From positions 62,001 through 126,000 of the forward strand of contig NZ_BCZE01000012.1 of the NCBI RefSeq assembly GCF_001598555.1: a DNA stretch of 64,000 bases. Reading direction: 5' to 3'. The DNA comes from Novosphingobium rosa NBRC 15208 (GTDB taxonomy: Bacteria; Pseudomonadota; Alphaproteobacteria; Sphingomonadales; Sphingomonadaceae). Below the pieces are notes generated by a model. That model saw only the letters and a program-made list of their open reading frames with translations, searched no databases and had not been told where the DNA came from. How positions within the stretch are numbered: the first letter of the stretch is position 1; each line of letters starts with the position of its first letter. Below are positions 47,353 through 56,100 of this stretch, piece by piece. The position numbers and the translations under genes were made by a program.

Positions 47353-47370
47353 ATGACGGGATGTTGACTG
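47353..47370 (-). promoter_or_regulatory. Possible Pho box upstream of the TonB-dependent receptor
   Basis: On the minus strand two similar heptamers, CAGTCAA and CCGTCAT, are separated by four bases, about 50 bp before the receptor ATG. This resembles the PhoB direct repeat CTGTCAT-N4-CTGTCAT, with about two mismatches in each half. The gene content (phosphodiester uptake) fits phosphate-starvation control. It is a weak call from sequence alone. Confidence 0.3.
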
Positions 47371-47517
47371 TTTTACGTCAAAACAAAGACACCGATGTCA
47401 GGGCCTTGTCGGGTTGCCATAACATCACACGGAACAGCGATGTTTCCGCAGCGCACACAAGATTGCGATAATCGATATTATGTTAAGAGGGACGCGATTT
47501 GACAGCACCCTCGCGCG

Positions 47518-48297
47518 TCAAAGCTCGATGGTCAGCCCATCATAGCCCACCTGCACGTGACTCGGGATTTCCTCGGAAACCTCCCGGTAATCCATGCTCT
47601 TGTCCAGATGGGTCAGCACAGCGCGACTGGCGCGCGTGGCCTCCACCAACTCCAGCGCCATGCCCAGATGCGCATGGGTCGGATGCGGTTCGCGCCTCAG
47701 GCAATCGGTGACCAGCAGATCGACACCATGGAACAGGTTGACCATCTCCCCGGTGATCGCGCTGAAATCAGTGGCATAGCCGATGGACTTGCCGTCGCAG
47801 TCGAACCGGAAAGCCGTGCTCTGCGCCGGTCCATGCGGCATCTGGCACCAGCCCACGCCAAACCCCGCGAACATGCGCAGCCGATCAAGCGAGTCCAGTT
47901 CGACCAGCGTGTGATAACCGTGCTGCCCGGCGAAGACATAACCGAAGCGATTGCGCAGCCGCCGCACCGTCTCGTCATTGGCAAAGCCCGGCAAAGGCCC
48001 GGCGCGGCCATAACGGAATGGACGCAGATCATCGATGCCGTGGCAATGGTCGGCATGGTCATGGGTCCAGAACACAGCGTCCAGACGATGGATGCTGTTG
48101 GCCAGCAGCTGCTGACGCAGATCGGTCGAGGTATCGACCAGAATGCGCGCACCCTCGGAGCTTTCGACCAGGATCGAGGCCCGGGTACGGCGGTTTTTGG
48201 GGTCAGCGGGATCGCACTGGCCCCAGTCCTCGCCCATCTCTCCCGCCACGCGCGGCACGCCCGTGGAGGTGCCGGAGCCGAGCATCACCAGCTTCAT
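47518..48297 (-). CDS. MBL-fold metal-dependent hydrolase (PhnP-like)
   Basis: This 259-residue protein has the metallo-beta-lactamase HxHxDH motif (THDHADHCHG) and starts MKLVMLGSGTSTGVPRV, with CQMPHGPAQSTAFRF and LVTDCLRREPHPTHAHL further on. It resembles PhnP-type phosphodiesterases, but in many alphaproteobacteria this gene follows metG and tatD with no phosphonate genes nearby. The real substrate is unknown; a cyclic nucleotide or phosphodiester is plausible. It overlaps tatD by four bases and ends the operon. Confidence 0.88.
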   Translation of the reverse strand: MKLVMLGSGTSTGVPRVAGEMGEDWGQCDPADPKNRRTRASILVESSEGARILVDTSTDLRQQLLANSIHRLDAVFWTHDHADHCHGIDDLRPFRYGRAGPLPGFANDETVRRLRNRFGYVFAGQHGYHTLVELDSLDRLRMFAGFGVGWCQMPHGPAQSTAFRFDCDGKSIGYATDFSAITGEMVNLFHGVDLLVTDCLRREPHPTHAHLGMALELVEATRASRAVLTHLDKSMDYREVSEEIPSHVQVGYDGLTIEL

Positions 48298-49091
48298 GCG
48301 GCCAATCCCGCTTTGTCAAGATCCGCCTTGGCGAAGAGCTTGCGGAAATTGGCACTGGTGGTCGCAGCCAGATCCTCAAGGCTGACATCGCGCAGACCGG
48401 CCACGAAACGCGCCGTATCGGCGGTGTAGGCGGGTTCGCAGACCTTGCCGCGATGGGGGATCGGCGCAAGAAAAGGCGAGTCCGTCTCCACCAGCAGGCG
48501 ATCCTGCGGGATGGTGGAGACAAAGGCCTGAAGATCCTTGGCATTTTTGAAGGTCACAATACCCGAGATCGAGATGGTTAATCCCAGATTTAGCACCTTT
48601 TCGCCAAAATCGGCCGAGGCGGTGAAACAGTGGATCAGCGCGGGGAAAGCCCCCTGCTCCATCTCCTCGGTCAGGATGCGCGCCGTATCCTCTTCCGCCT
48701 CGCGGGTGTGAATGATCAGCGGCAGGCCGGTTTCACGCGCCACGCGGATATGCGTGCGGAACAGATCCTGCTGCACCACGCGGTCCGAATGGTCGTAATA
48801 GTAATCGAGGCCCGTCTCGCCGATGCCGATCACGCGGGGGTGTTTCGTGGCCTCCAGCAGGGCCCCCTCGCCCAGATCGGCATGCTGGTCGGCTTCATGC
48901 GGATGGATGCCGACGGTCGCCCAGACATCGCTTTCGCGCTCCGCCGTGGCGACGACATCGGCCCATTCGCTCTGCCTTGTCGAGATGTTGAGAAAAGCCC
49001 CGATCCCCGCTGCCCGCGCACGTGCCAGCACCTCGCCCTGCTGCTCGATCAAGCCCTTGTAATTGAGGTGGCAGTGGGAATCGATGAGCAT
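48294..49091 (-). CDS. tatD: TatD-family metal-dependent deoxyribonuclease
   Basis: TatD proteins are TIM-barrel 3'-5' DNases of the amidohydrolase fold. The 265-residue product has the metal ligands in LIDSHCHLNY, GIGETGLDYYY, LIIHTREAEEDT, ALIHCFTAS and LLVETDSPFLAP. It overlaps the metG stop by one base and the MBL gene by four bases. The usual metG-tatD-MBL order supports the name. Confidence 0.94.
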   Translation of the reverse strand: MLIDSHCHLNYKGLIEQQGEVLARARAAGIGAFLNISTRQSEWADVVATAERESDVWATVGIHPHEADQHADLGEGALLEATKHPRVIGIGETGLDYYYDHSDRVVQQDLFRTHIRVARETGLPLIIHTREAEEDTARILTEEMEQGAFPALIHCFTASADFGEKVLNLGLTISISGIVTFKNAKDLQAFVSTIPQDRLLVETDSPFLAPIPHRGKVCEPAYTADTARFVAGLRDVSLEDLAATTSANFRKLFAKADLDKAGLAA

Positions 49092-50653
49092 CAGGCGTTC
49101 TCGTCAGCAGGCAGTTCGAGGCGCGGGAAAACGCCGCTGGGCTGTTCCAGCGTGAATCCGGCAGCAGCCAGATCGGCCAGCCAGCCTTTGTTCTCCAACG
49201 CCGTAAAATCGCGGACATCCGCGGCAATGCCCATCTGATCGAGCAGACGGTCGATCGCGGTCGGCACCACCGGGCGCAGGGCAATGGCCAGATCGCGCAC
49301 CACGCGCAGCAGCACCATCAGCACCGCTTCCATCCGCTCGGGATCGGTCTTGCGCAGCGCCCAGGGCGCCTGCTCATCGACATAGGCGTTGCAGGCGAAG
49401 ACGCCGCGCATCCAGGCATCGAGCCCTTCGGAGAAGTCCAGCGTACTGAAGGCCTCACGCATGGCGGCAATGCTCTCGGCCACGGTGGCCAGCAGCGCAT
49501 CATCGGCTTCGGAAAGCGGAAGATCAGCCTTAAGAACGCCGCCCATATTCTTGAAAATCATGGAAAGGCTGCGCTGCGCCAGATTGCCGAAGCTGTTGGC
49601 CAGCTCGGCATTGCAGCGCGTCACGATGGCTTCCGCCGAATAGCTGCCGTCATTCCCGAAGCTGACTTCGCGCATCAGGAAATAGCGCAGGCTGTCCACG
49701 CCGAAACGCTCGGCCAGCTCCAGCGGATCGACCACATTGCCCAGCGACTTCGACATTTTCTCGCCACGATGCAGCAGGAAGCCATGGCCGAACACCTGCT
49801 TGGGCAGCGGCAGCTTGGCGCTCATCAGGAAGGCTGGCCAATAGACGGTGTGGAAGCGGACAATGTCCTTGCCGATCAGATGGATATCGGCGGGCCACCA
49901 GCGCTCCATCTCCGGGGTCTTCTCGGGATAGCCCAGACCCGTCAGATAGTTGGTCAGCGCGTCGACCCAGACATACATCACATGCCCCGGCGAGCCCGGA
50001 ACCGGCACGCCCCAATCGAAGCTGGTGCGCGAAACCGACAGATCGCGCAGACCACCCTCGACGAATTTCACCACCTCATTACGGCGGCTGTCGGGGCTGA
50101 TGAAATCAGGCTGGCTGTTGTAAAGTGCCAGCAGCGGCTCCTGATAGGCCGAAAGACGGAAGAACCAGCTTTCCTCCACGGTCCATTCCACTGGCGTGCC
50201 CTGCGGCGACAGCTTCTCAGCCCCCTCGCCCGCGACCAGTTCGCTTTCATCGTAGAAAGCCTCGTCGCGCACCGAATACCAGCCTTCATAGCGATCGAGA
50301 TAGAGATCGCCATTGGCCTCCATCGCCTGCCAGATGGCCTGGCTGGCCTTGTAATGGGCTTCATCGGTGGTGCGTTGGAACACATCGTAAGAGATGTTCA
50401 AAGCATCGCACATCGCACGGAAATGGCTGGACATTTCATCGCACAGCTCGCGCGGCGTGATGCCCAGATCGCGCGCCTTTTGCGCCATCTTCAGACCATG
50501 CTCGTCGGTGCCGGTCTGGAAACGCACGTCGCGGCCCTCGGCGCGCTGGTGGCGGGCGATGACGTCGGCGGCGATCGCCTCATAGGCATGGCCGATGTGG
50601 GGCTTGCCATTGGGATAGGCGATGGCGGTGGTGATGTAGAAAGGATCGGCCAT
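49091..50653 (-). CDS. metG: Methionyl-tRNA synthetase
   Basis: MetG charges tRNA-Met. The 520-residue enzyme has the HIGH motif as PHIGHAYEAI near residue 17 and KMSKS in RGEKMSKSLGNVVDP. The zinc-knuckle insertion and the C-terminal tRNA-binding dimer domain are missing, so this is the short MetG2 form found in alphaproteobacteria. It lies in the tmk-holB-metG-tatD operon, 30 bp after holB. Confidence 0.96.
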   Translation of the reverse strand: MADPFYITTAIAYPNGKPHIGHAYEAIAADVIARHQRAEGRDVRFQTGTDEHGLKMAQKARDLGITPRELCDEMSSHFRAMCDALNISYDVFQRTTDEAHYKASQAIWQAMEANGDLYLDRYEGWYSVRDEAFYDESELVAGEGAEKLSPQGTPVEWTVEESWFFRLSAYQEPLLALYNSQPDFISPDSRRNEVVKFVEGGLRDLSVSRTSFDWGVPVPGSPGHVMYVWVDALTNYLTGLGYPEKTPEMERWWPADIHLIGKDIVRFHTVYWPAFLMSAKLPLPKQVFGHGFLLHRGEKMSKSLGNVVDPLELAERFGVDSLRYFLMREVSFGNDGSYSAEAIVTRCNAELANSFGNLAQRSLSMIFKNMGGVLKADLPLSEADDALLATVAESIAAMREAFSTLDFSEGLDAWMRGVFACNAYVDEQAPWALRKTDPERMEAVLMVLLRVVRDLAIALRPVVPTAIDRLLDQMGIAADVRDFTALENKGWLADLAAAGFTLEQPSGVFPRLELPADENA

Positions 50654-50683
50654 GGGCCCGTGCTTACCTGACTTGCGAGAGGG

Positions 50684-51652
50684 TTATCGGTTGCCAGCCT
50701 CTGTAGGCACGGCGGACGAAGCCAGCAAGGCCCCGATTTCCATCGCCAGCAGACCGGGGTCGTAATTGTAGATCGGCGCTTCGCGCGCCAGCTTGACCAT
50801 GGCGCCATGCGCCTCGATCAGCCGGGCCTGCCGCAACGGCGTGGCAGAGCGCAGATCGGCGGCCAGCACGGCGCGGGCCAGATCGAGAACGGCGCTCAGC
50901 CGTTCACGCTTGGGGCGGGCGCCCAGCTCCTCGGCCAGCAAGCCGCGCAGCATCATGCCCTTGTCGCCCTCGGCCAGAATGCGGCCCATCAACTGGTGAG
51001 CCCCGGCCAACTCCTCCTGCACGAAATCCAGCGCGACACCGGGCGAACCTTGCGCCGCAGCCACGGCGGCGGCGCGCGTCGGGCCATCGGCCTGCGGGGC
51101 CTGAGCCTTCAGAATGCCGTCCACCGCCCCATCGGACAAAGGCGCGAACCGCAGGATACGGCAACGCGAGCGGATCGTGGGCAGCAACCGCCCCAGACGA
51201 TGCGTCACCAGCAGGAAATAGGTGCCCGCCGGGGGCTCCTCCAGACTTTTGAGCAGCGCGTTGACGGCGCTGGTCTCCAGATCGTCAGCCGGATCCAGAA
51301 TGATGGCGCGGCGGCTGCCCAAAGTGGGCCGCGTAGTCAGGCGGCGCTGCAGGGCGCGGATCTCATCCACCGGGATCGAGCGCTTGACGTTATGCGGCAG
51401 GCCCTCGTCGCGCTTTTTCTCATCCTCCTTGGTGGCGGGGGGATGGCGCGGGATCAGAATATCGGGATGGGCTTCAATCTCAGGCTGAGGCACGCCCTTT
51501 TCGGCCACCAGCTCAGCGGCGGCGGCAAAGGCGAAGCTGGCCTTGCCCACGCCCTTGGGCCCGGTCAAAATCCACGCATGATGCATGCGCGGCGAGGCTT
51601 GCGCCGCGCGCCACTCCCGCCATGGGGCGCTATGGCCTTCAAGGATGGTCAA
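50684..51652 (-). CDS. holB: DNA polymerase III delta' subunit, HolB
   Basis: HolB is the delta' subunit of the clamp loader. The 322-residue protein has an AAA+ fold with HAWILTGPKGVGKASFAFA, RRAIILDPADDLETSAVNALLKSLEEPP and LVTHRLGRLLPTIRSRC. It overlaps tmk by four bases, the usual pairing. Delta' subunits are often ATPase-inactive; the P-loop here keeps GxxGxGK, with Lys followed by Ala instead of Thr or Ser. Confidence 0.94.
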   Translation of the reverse strand: MTILEGHSAPWREWRAAQASPRMHHAWILTGPKGVGKASFAFAAAAELVAEKGVPQPEIEAHPDILIPRHPPATKEDEKKRDEGLPHNVKRSIPVDEIRALQRRLTTRPTLGSRRAIILDPADDLETSAVNALLKSLEEPPAGTYFLLVTHRLGRLLPTIRSRCRILRFAPLSDGAVDGILKAQAPQADGPTRAAAVAAAQGSPGVALDFVQEELAGAHQLMGRILAEGDKGMMLRGLLAEELGARPKRERLSAVLDLARAVLAADLRSATPLRQARLIEAHGAMVKLAREAPIYNYDPGLLAMEIGALLASSAVPTEAGNR

Positions 51653-52278
51653 GACGCGAGTCCCGCGACGGCATCCATGATCCGGCGATGGATGGCTTCA
51701 GGCTCGCCCAGCCCGTCGATGCGCGCAAAGCGTTCCGGCTCTGCCTCCGCATAGCCGGCGAAAGAGGCGCTGACGCGGGCGTGATAGGCCTCGCCCCGCC
51801 CACCGATACGGTCCGGCCCATCCAGATCGCGCGCAGCCAGACGGCGCGCGGTTTCCTGAGGCGGCACCTCGATCAGCAGGGTGAGGTCAGGTAACAAACC
51901 CTCGCTGCCGATCCGGTGCAGCGTCAGCAGATCCTCTTCGGAGAGGCCGCCGCCGCCGCCCTGATAGGCGCGGGTGGAATCGATAAAGCGGTCGCACACC
52001 ACCCAGGCGCCGCGCGCCAGAGCCGGGCGGATCAGCCGCTCGACGTGATCGGCGCGGGCAGCGGCGAACAGCAGAGCCTCAGCGCGGGCGCCCCAGCCTT
52101 CGCCCTCCACGCCCAGCAACAGGGCGCGGATCGCTTCGGCGCCAGCGGTGCCGCCCGGCTCGCGGGTCTGCACCACCTCATGGCCCGATGCGCGCAAGGC
52201 CTCGGCCAGCAGGCGGGACTGGGTGGACTTGCCGGTGCCCTCCCCGCCTTCCAGCGCAATGAAACGCCCCGAACTCAA
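51649..52278 (-). CDS. tmk: Thymidylate kinase
   Basis: Tmk phosphorylates dTMP to dTDP. The 209-residue enzyme has the P-loop EGGEGTGKSTQ at residues 10-20, the DR(F/Y) motif in VVCDRFIDSTRAYQG, and the lid region near LAARDLDGPDRIGG. It overlaps the carboxypeptidase stop upstream and holB downstream by four bases each, so it sits in a tight translation-coupled chain. Confidence 0.96.
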   Translation of the reverse strand: MSSGRFIALEGGEGTGKSTQSRLLAEALRASGHEVVQTREPGGTAGAEAIRALLLGVEGEGWGARAEALLFAAARADHVERLIRPALARGAWVVCDRFIDSTRAYQGGGGGLSEEDLLTLHRIGSEGLLPDLTLLIEVPPQETARRLAARDLDGPDRIGGRGEAYHARVSASFAGYAEAEPERFARIDGLGEPEAIHRRIMDAVAGLAS

Positions 52279-53534
52279 GACACCATCCTTCGAAAACCGA
52301 CGCGCAGGCGATCAGCCAGACCGCCCTTGCCCACATCGGAGGCCGCCACAAGCGGCATCACCGTGGGCGCATCATGCCCGATCGTCACTTCCAGCTTCGC
52401 CACTTCCTGCCCCTTGGTGATGGGGGCCTTCAAAGGGCCGTCATAGGTTACCCGCATGGTCACTGTCTCGCGCTGACCAAGGGGGACCGTGGCGAACAGC
52501 TTGCGCGGCGTCAGCAGATCGACGCTGTCGGCAGAGCCGCCCTGCACCTTGGCCGTCGCCAGCTTCTGGCCCTGCTGGAACAGGGCGCTGGCGTCCCACT
52601 GGTCGAAGCCCCATTCCATCAAAGCGCGCGCGGCCTTCACGCGCTCATTGGGGCGCTCCACCCCGGCCAGCACCATCAGCAGGCGGCGGCCATTGCGCTC
52701 GGCGGAACCGAGGTAATTGTAATGCGCCTCGCCGGTGAAGCCGGTCTTGATGCCGTCGGCGCCGGGGAACTTGCCCAGCAGCGGATCGTGGTTGTTCTGC
52801 GCCACCTTGTTGAACACCAGCCCCGGCCTGCCGACATAGCGGTGATAAAGGTCGGGATGGCGCTGGATCATCGCGGTGGCCAGCTTGATCAGATCGCGCG
52901 CGCTGACATAGGTCTGCCCCCCGTCCATATAGCCGTTGGGGGTGTTGAAATGGCTGTCGGTCATGCCGATTTCGCGCGCCTTAGCGTTCATCAGCGCGGT
53001 CCAGTTGGGCACGCTGCCGGCATAGCCTTCGCCCAGCACCACGGCGCCATCATTGGCCGAAACCGTCATGATGCCGGTGAGCAACTGATCCACGGTGACG
53101 GGCTGCCCCTCATCGAGGAACATCCGCGATCCGGTCATATGCCAGTTGCGATAGGCCTCATGGCTTTCGGCATAGACATCCGAGAGCTTCATCTTGCCCT
53201 GCGAGATCAGCTCGAAGGCCAGAAAGGTGGTCATCGTCTTGGTGACCGAGGCGGGCAGGAAGGGTCGCGCCACCTCCTTGGCGTAAAGCACCCGGCCCGA
53301 TCCCATATCGACCAGCATCGCCACGGGCGCGACATCGACCTCGGCCGGGGGCTGCGGATGGCCCAGCGGCACAGGCGGCACCGGGCCCAGCACCAGAGGC
53401 TCGACCCGCGATGTGGCCAGAGAGTTATCCCCATGTTCTACCGGGGAAGAGGGCGCCGAGCGCAAACCGGTGGCGGCCAGAGCGGCCAGAACCAGTGCGC
53501 CGGGCACCAACAAGCTCTTGAACGAGGGGATCAA
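52275..53534 (-). CDS. D-alanyl-D-alanine carboxypeptidase (DacA/PBP5 type)
   Basis: This periplasmic serine peptidase removes the terminal D-Ala of peptidoglycan stems. The three penicillin-binding motifs are present: S96-VTK99 (SxxK), S159-A-N161 and K263-T-G265. The N-terminus (LIPSFKSLLVPGALVLAALA) is a signal peptide or anchor. The C-terminal PBP5 domain has an amphipathic tail (DRLRVGFRRM). The start is a TTG at 53534 with GGAG six bases before it (419 residues); no ATG in the frame is reasonable. It overlaps the tmk start as ATGA. Confidence 0.93.
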   Translation of the reverse strand: MIPSFKSLLVPGALVLAALAATGLRSAPSSPVEHGDNSLATSRVEPLVLGPVPPVPLGHPQPPAEVDVAPVAMLVDMGSGRVLYAKEVARPFLPASVTKTMTTFLAFELISQGKMKLSDVYAESHEAYRNWHMTGSRMFLDEGQPVTVDQLLTGIMTVSANDGAVVLGEGYAGSVPNWTALMNAKAREIGMTDSHFNTPNGYMDGGQTYVSARDLIKLATAMIQRHPDLYHRYVGRPGLVFNKVAQNNHDPLLGKFPGADGIKTGFTGEAHYNYLGSAERNGRRLLMVLAGVERPNERVKAARALMEWGFDQWDASALFQQGQKLATAKVQGGSADSVDLLTPRKLFATVPLGQRETVTMRVTYDGPLKAPITKGQEVAKLEVTIGHDAPTVMPLVAASDVGKGGLADRLRVGFRRMVS

Positions 53535-53577
53535 CGCGACTCCATTATGCCTGTCAGGCGGCAAGAGCCCTGTTGAG

Positions 53578-54732
53578 TCACTCGCCGCGCTGGATTCGGG
53601 CGTCGCTATAGCCTGCGGATTTGACCTTCGCCAAGGCCGCCTCTGCCGAGGCGTGCGCGGAAAACGGCCCGACGCGCACCCGCCACAGCTTGCCCGCCGC
53701 GCTGACCGCGCCGCCGATCTTGTCCGCCACGCCCTGAGCCCGTTTCTGGTCGGAATAGGCACCAGCCTGGATCACGAAGGATCCGGCGGATTTGGCCGCT
53801 TCGGCTGGCTTGGTTGCGACCGCCGGCTTGGGGGCCTCCGTTGCGGGGGCCTTGGCGGGATCGGCTACAGCCACGCTGGCCTTGGGCAGGCCCTGATGCG
53901 GCGAGCGATGAGGCTTCTCGGCAGGCTGAGTCGCAGGCGCGGGCACGGACGGGACATAACCCATCGGGGGCGGCGCTGAAGGCTCGGCCCTGGTGACGGC
54001 CTCGGGCTTGGGCTGCGGCGCTTTCTTGGCCGCAGGCACTTTGGCCGGGCTCTCTGGCTTGACAGTCTGAATGACAGGCTTGGAAACCAGTGTCGGCGCG
54101 GGTTTTGTCGTGGTCGGGTTCACAGCTTTGGCTGGAACCGGATCGCGGTCCTCGGCATCCAGCGTGCGCTGGGCCAGCCCCGGGTCCAGCTTGCGCTGAA
54201 GCACATCGAGCAAGGGCTTGGGGGTCGGCATTCGTTCGGGTGCGGGATTGCCGGAGCGCAGCAGGGCGCGCTCCTGCTCTGGCGGATTGACGCGGCGCAC
54301 GCGCACGCCAGCATTGCTACCCGGCGCAATGCCAAGCTGCGCGGCGGCGCCCGGCGAAAGCTCGATGGCATGGTTGCCGTCGCCCGGACCACGCCGCTCG
54401 ACGCGGACCAGAATGGTGCGGCCGGTCTTCAAATCAGTGACTTCCGCATAGGACGGCAGCGGCAGCGTGTGATGGGCCGCCGAGATGGCACCGCCCCCCT
54501 CCTGCCCCACGGCGGCATAGCCAACGGAATCGAAATTCATCGAATCGCTGGGCACGAAGGTCACGCCGTCGATCTGGTAAGGCGCGCCCACCACCACGGG
54601 GAAGTCCGATTGCGGGCCATTGGCCGGGGCCACGGGCGCGGAAGACGCCGCAGCCATAACAGGCGCTGCAGCCATCAGGGCGGTGAGTGCGATCCCGCTC
54701 AACAGGGTCTTACGGGTTCCCGGCAATTTCAT
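53578..54732 (-). CDS. RlpA-like SPOR-domain septal protein
   Basis: The 384-residue secreted protein has a signal peptide (about 1-29), a double-psi barrel domain (about 60-140), a long Pro/Ala/Lys-rich linker, and a C-terminal SPOR domain (about 310-384) that binds denuded peptidoglycan at septa. RlpA is a lytic transglycosylase in Pseudomonas. Here the usual RlpA motif VxVNDRGP reads VRVERRGP (residues 109-116), so the catalytic Asp is replaced, and activity is doubtful. An AAHHTLPLP block is close to the RlpA TAAHRTLP. The start (54732) overlaps the MltB-like gene. Confidence 0.85.
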   Translation of the reverse strand: MKLPGTRKTLLSGIALTALMAAAPVMAAASSAPVAPANGPQSDFPVVVGAPYQIDGVTFVPSDSMNFDSVGYAAVGQEGGGAISAAHHTLPLPSYAEVTDLKTGRTILVRVERRGPGDGNHAIELSPGAAAQLGIAPGSNAGVRVRRVNPPEQERALLRSGNPAPERMPTPKPLLDVLQRKLDPGLAQRTLDAEDRDPVPAKAVNPTTTKPAPTLVSKPVIQTVKPESPAKVPAAKKAPQPKPEAVTRAEPSAPPPMGYVPSVPAPATQPAEKPHRSPHQGLPKASVAVADPAKAPATEAPKPAVATKPAEAAKSAGSFVIQAGAYSDQKRAQGVADKIGGAVSAAGKLWRVRVGPFSAHASAEAALAKVKSAGYSDARIQRGE

Positions 54733-55789
54733 CGGCAAGCCATCCTACGCTCAAGGCATAATAGTTCGAGCAGTTATAATCGAGGATAACCCGATAATTA
54801 CCGGTTAAAAGGAAAGCAGTTTTTCCCGGGCCGTCCGGTTCGATCAGGCTGGCCATCACATTGTCGCCGATGCGGCCCTGAGCGATCACCCCCATCTGGC
54901 GCCATTCGCCCACCGTGCGCCAGCGCATCTGGCGGGCATGGACGCGTGAGCAACTGGGCGCGGTCAGCAGGCTGGCGTTGGCGGTGCGGTTGAAATCGAC
55001 CGGTACGGTAGCACGCACGCCCCAAGGCTGGCCGGGACGCCATCCGGCATCGCGGAAATAGCTGGCGATGGAGGCCAAGGTGTCGGCCTTGCTGCTCCAG
55101 ATATCACGGGAGCCATCGCCATCGCCGTCCTGAGCCACGCGCAGATAGACGCTGGGCAGGAATTGCGGATTGCCGAAGGCCCCGGCCCAACTGCCCGTCA
55201 GGCGTGAGCGCGGCACGCCCTGATCGACCATCCGGATCAGCGCGATCAATTCCCCCTCGAACAGCGCGCGGCGGCGGCCATCATAGGCCAGCGTCGCCAG
55301 CGAACGGGGCAGATCGAAATTGCCCATATAGCTGCCAAAATTGGTCTCATTGCCCCAGATCGCCAGCAGGATCGGCGCGGGCACGCCGTAGCGCGCCTCG
55401 ATCCGCGAGGCATCGCTGGCGACGGTGCCATACATCGCCCTGCCCTTCGCGATCAGCGCGCCATTGATGTGCGAGAGGCGATAGGGGGTGAAATCGGGCG
55501 GCGTGGCGTTGCTGGTCGGCGAGCCGCCCGGCTGGGCGCGGTCCAGCGAGACCACGCGCGGATTGTAGGTCAGCCCGGTCAACACCGAACGGATGGCGGC
55601 TTCGCGAATGCCCTGTGCTCGCGCCTTGGCGGCCACGGTCTGGAGATAGGCCTGAAAGGCGGCATCCTGCGGATCGGGCGTCGCAAAAGAGGACGCACCT
55701 GCATCCTGCATCATGGGAGCAGATTGCGCGGCATCCGCGCCGGTCATCGCCAGCGTGCCGAGGACGGCCAGGAAGAAGGATCGTTTCAT
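54710..55789 (-). CDS. MltB-type lytic murein transglycosylase
   Basis: The 359-residue enzyme cleaves peptidoglycan glycan strands with formation of 1,6-anhydro-MurNAc. It has a signal peptide (MKRSFFLAVLGTLAMTGADA), the catalytic Glu in ILLAIWGNETNFGSYMG, a GAFGNPQFLPSVYL block typical of SLT_2/MltB proteins and WSSKADTLASIASYFRDAGW. No lipobox cysteine is seen, so it is probably soluble periplasmic. It is the first gene of the minus-strand run that continues to the MBL hydrolase; its 3' end overlaps the RlpA-like start by 23 bp. Confidence 0.92.
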   Translation of the reverse strand: MKRSFFLAVLGTLAMTGADAAQSAPMMQDAGASSFATPDPQDAAFQAYLQTVAAKARAQGIREAAIRSVLTGLTYNPRVVSLDRAQPGGSPTSNATPPDFTPYRLSHINGALIAKGRAMYGTVASDASRIEARYGVPAPILLAIWGNETNFGSYMGNFDLPRSLATLAYDGRRRALFEGELIALIRMVDQGVPRSRLTGSWAGAFGNPQFLPSVYLRVAQDGDGDGSRDIWSSKADTLASIASYFRDAGWRPGQPWGVRATVPVDFNRTANASLLTAPSCSRVHARQMRWRTVGEWRQMGVIAQGRIGDNVMASLIEPDGPGKTAFLLTGNYRVILDYNCSNYYALSVGWLADEIAGNP

Positions 55790-55898
55790 GTCAGCAGCTT
55801 TCGCACATCGCGGCGCTCAAGGGAATGGTGGGCAAGGCACGGGTGAGCGCGCGCAGAGTGGCAATCGGCGCGTGGGCGCCGCTTGCGTTCGCGCCCTC

Positions 55899-55926
55899 TT
55901 GCACCTTTCGCCGCATCGTTTATGGC
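55899..55926 (+). promoter_or_regulatory. Possible promoter before the tRNA-Ser fragment
   Basis: TTGCAC (55899-55904) and TATGGC (55921-55926) are separated by 16 bp, and the tRNA-like sequence starts 12 bp later. The distance fits a tRNA promoter. Both hexamers have mismatches, so it is only a candidate. Confidence 0.35.
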
Positions 55927-55937
55927 GCGTGACACGA

Positions 55938-55984
55938 GGGCGGCTGGCCCAGTGGTTTAAGGCAGCAGCCTTGAAAGCTACCGG
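55938..55984 (+). pseudogene. Truncated tRNA-Ser-like sequence (5' half)
   Basis: The sequence has a complete serine-tRNA-type D arm (GCC-CAGTGGTTTAA-GGC) and an anticodon arm with loop CTTGAAA (anticodon UGA) and stem GCAGC/GCTAC, which has one C-A mismatch. The preceding seven bases could be an acceptor strand. No T arm, long variable arm with a stem, or matching 3' acceptor follows. It differs from the intact tRNA-Ser 117 bp downstream, so it is a decayed paralogue rather than an exact copy. Confidence 0.55.
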
Positions 55985-56100
55985 GGCTGGCGACCTGTTC
56001 GCGGAAAATGGAGTGTGGTTGCAAAGGGTTGGTGTAGTTCCGATTGGCCGGGTAGGTTCACCCATAAGCCTGTCGCAAGCTGTCAGCCCTGAAACGGCGT
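55985..56100. other. Intergenic DNA between tRNA fragment and intact tRNA-Ser
   Basis: The 568 bp between the MltB-like gene and the integrase hold a candidate promoter, the tRNA fragment, this 116-bp spacer, the intact tRNA-Ser and repeats. The spacer has no convincing open frame or hairpin. The promoter of the intact tRNA must lie in it, but no good -35/-10 pair stands out. Confidence 0.4.

Noticed and set aside
47475..47517. Hairpin GACGCG/CGCGTC after the MBL hydrolase gene as terminator
   Set aside because: The stem is short with an 18-base loop and no clear T-run, so support is too weak.
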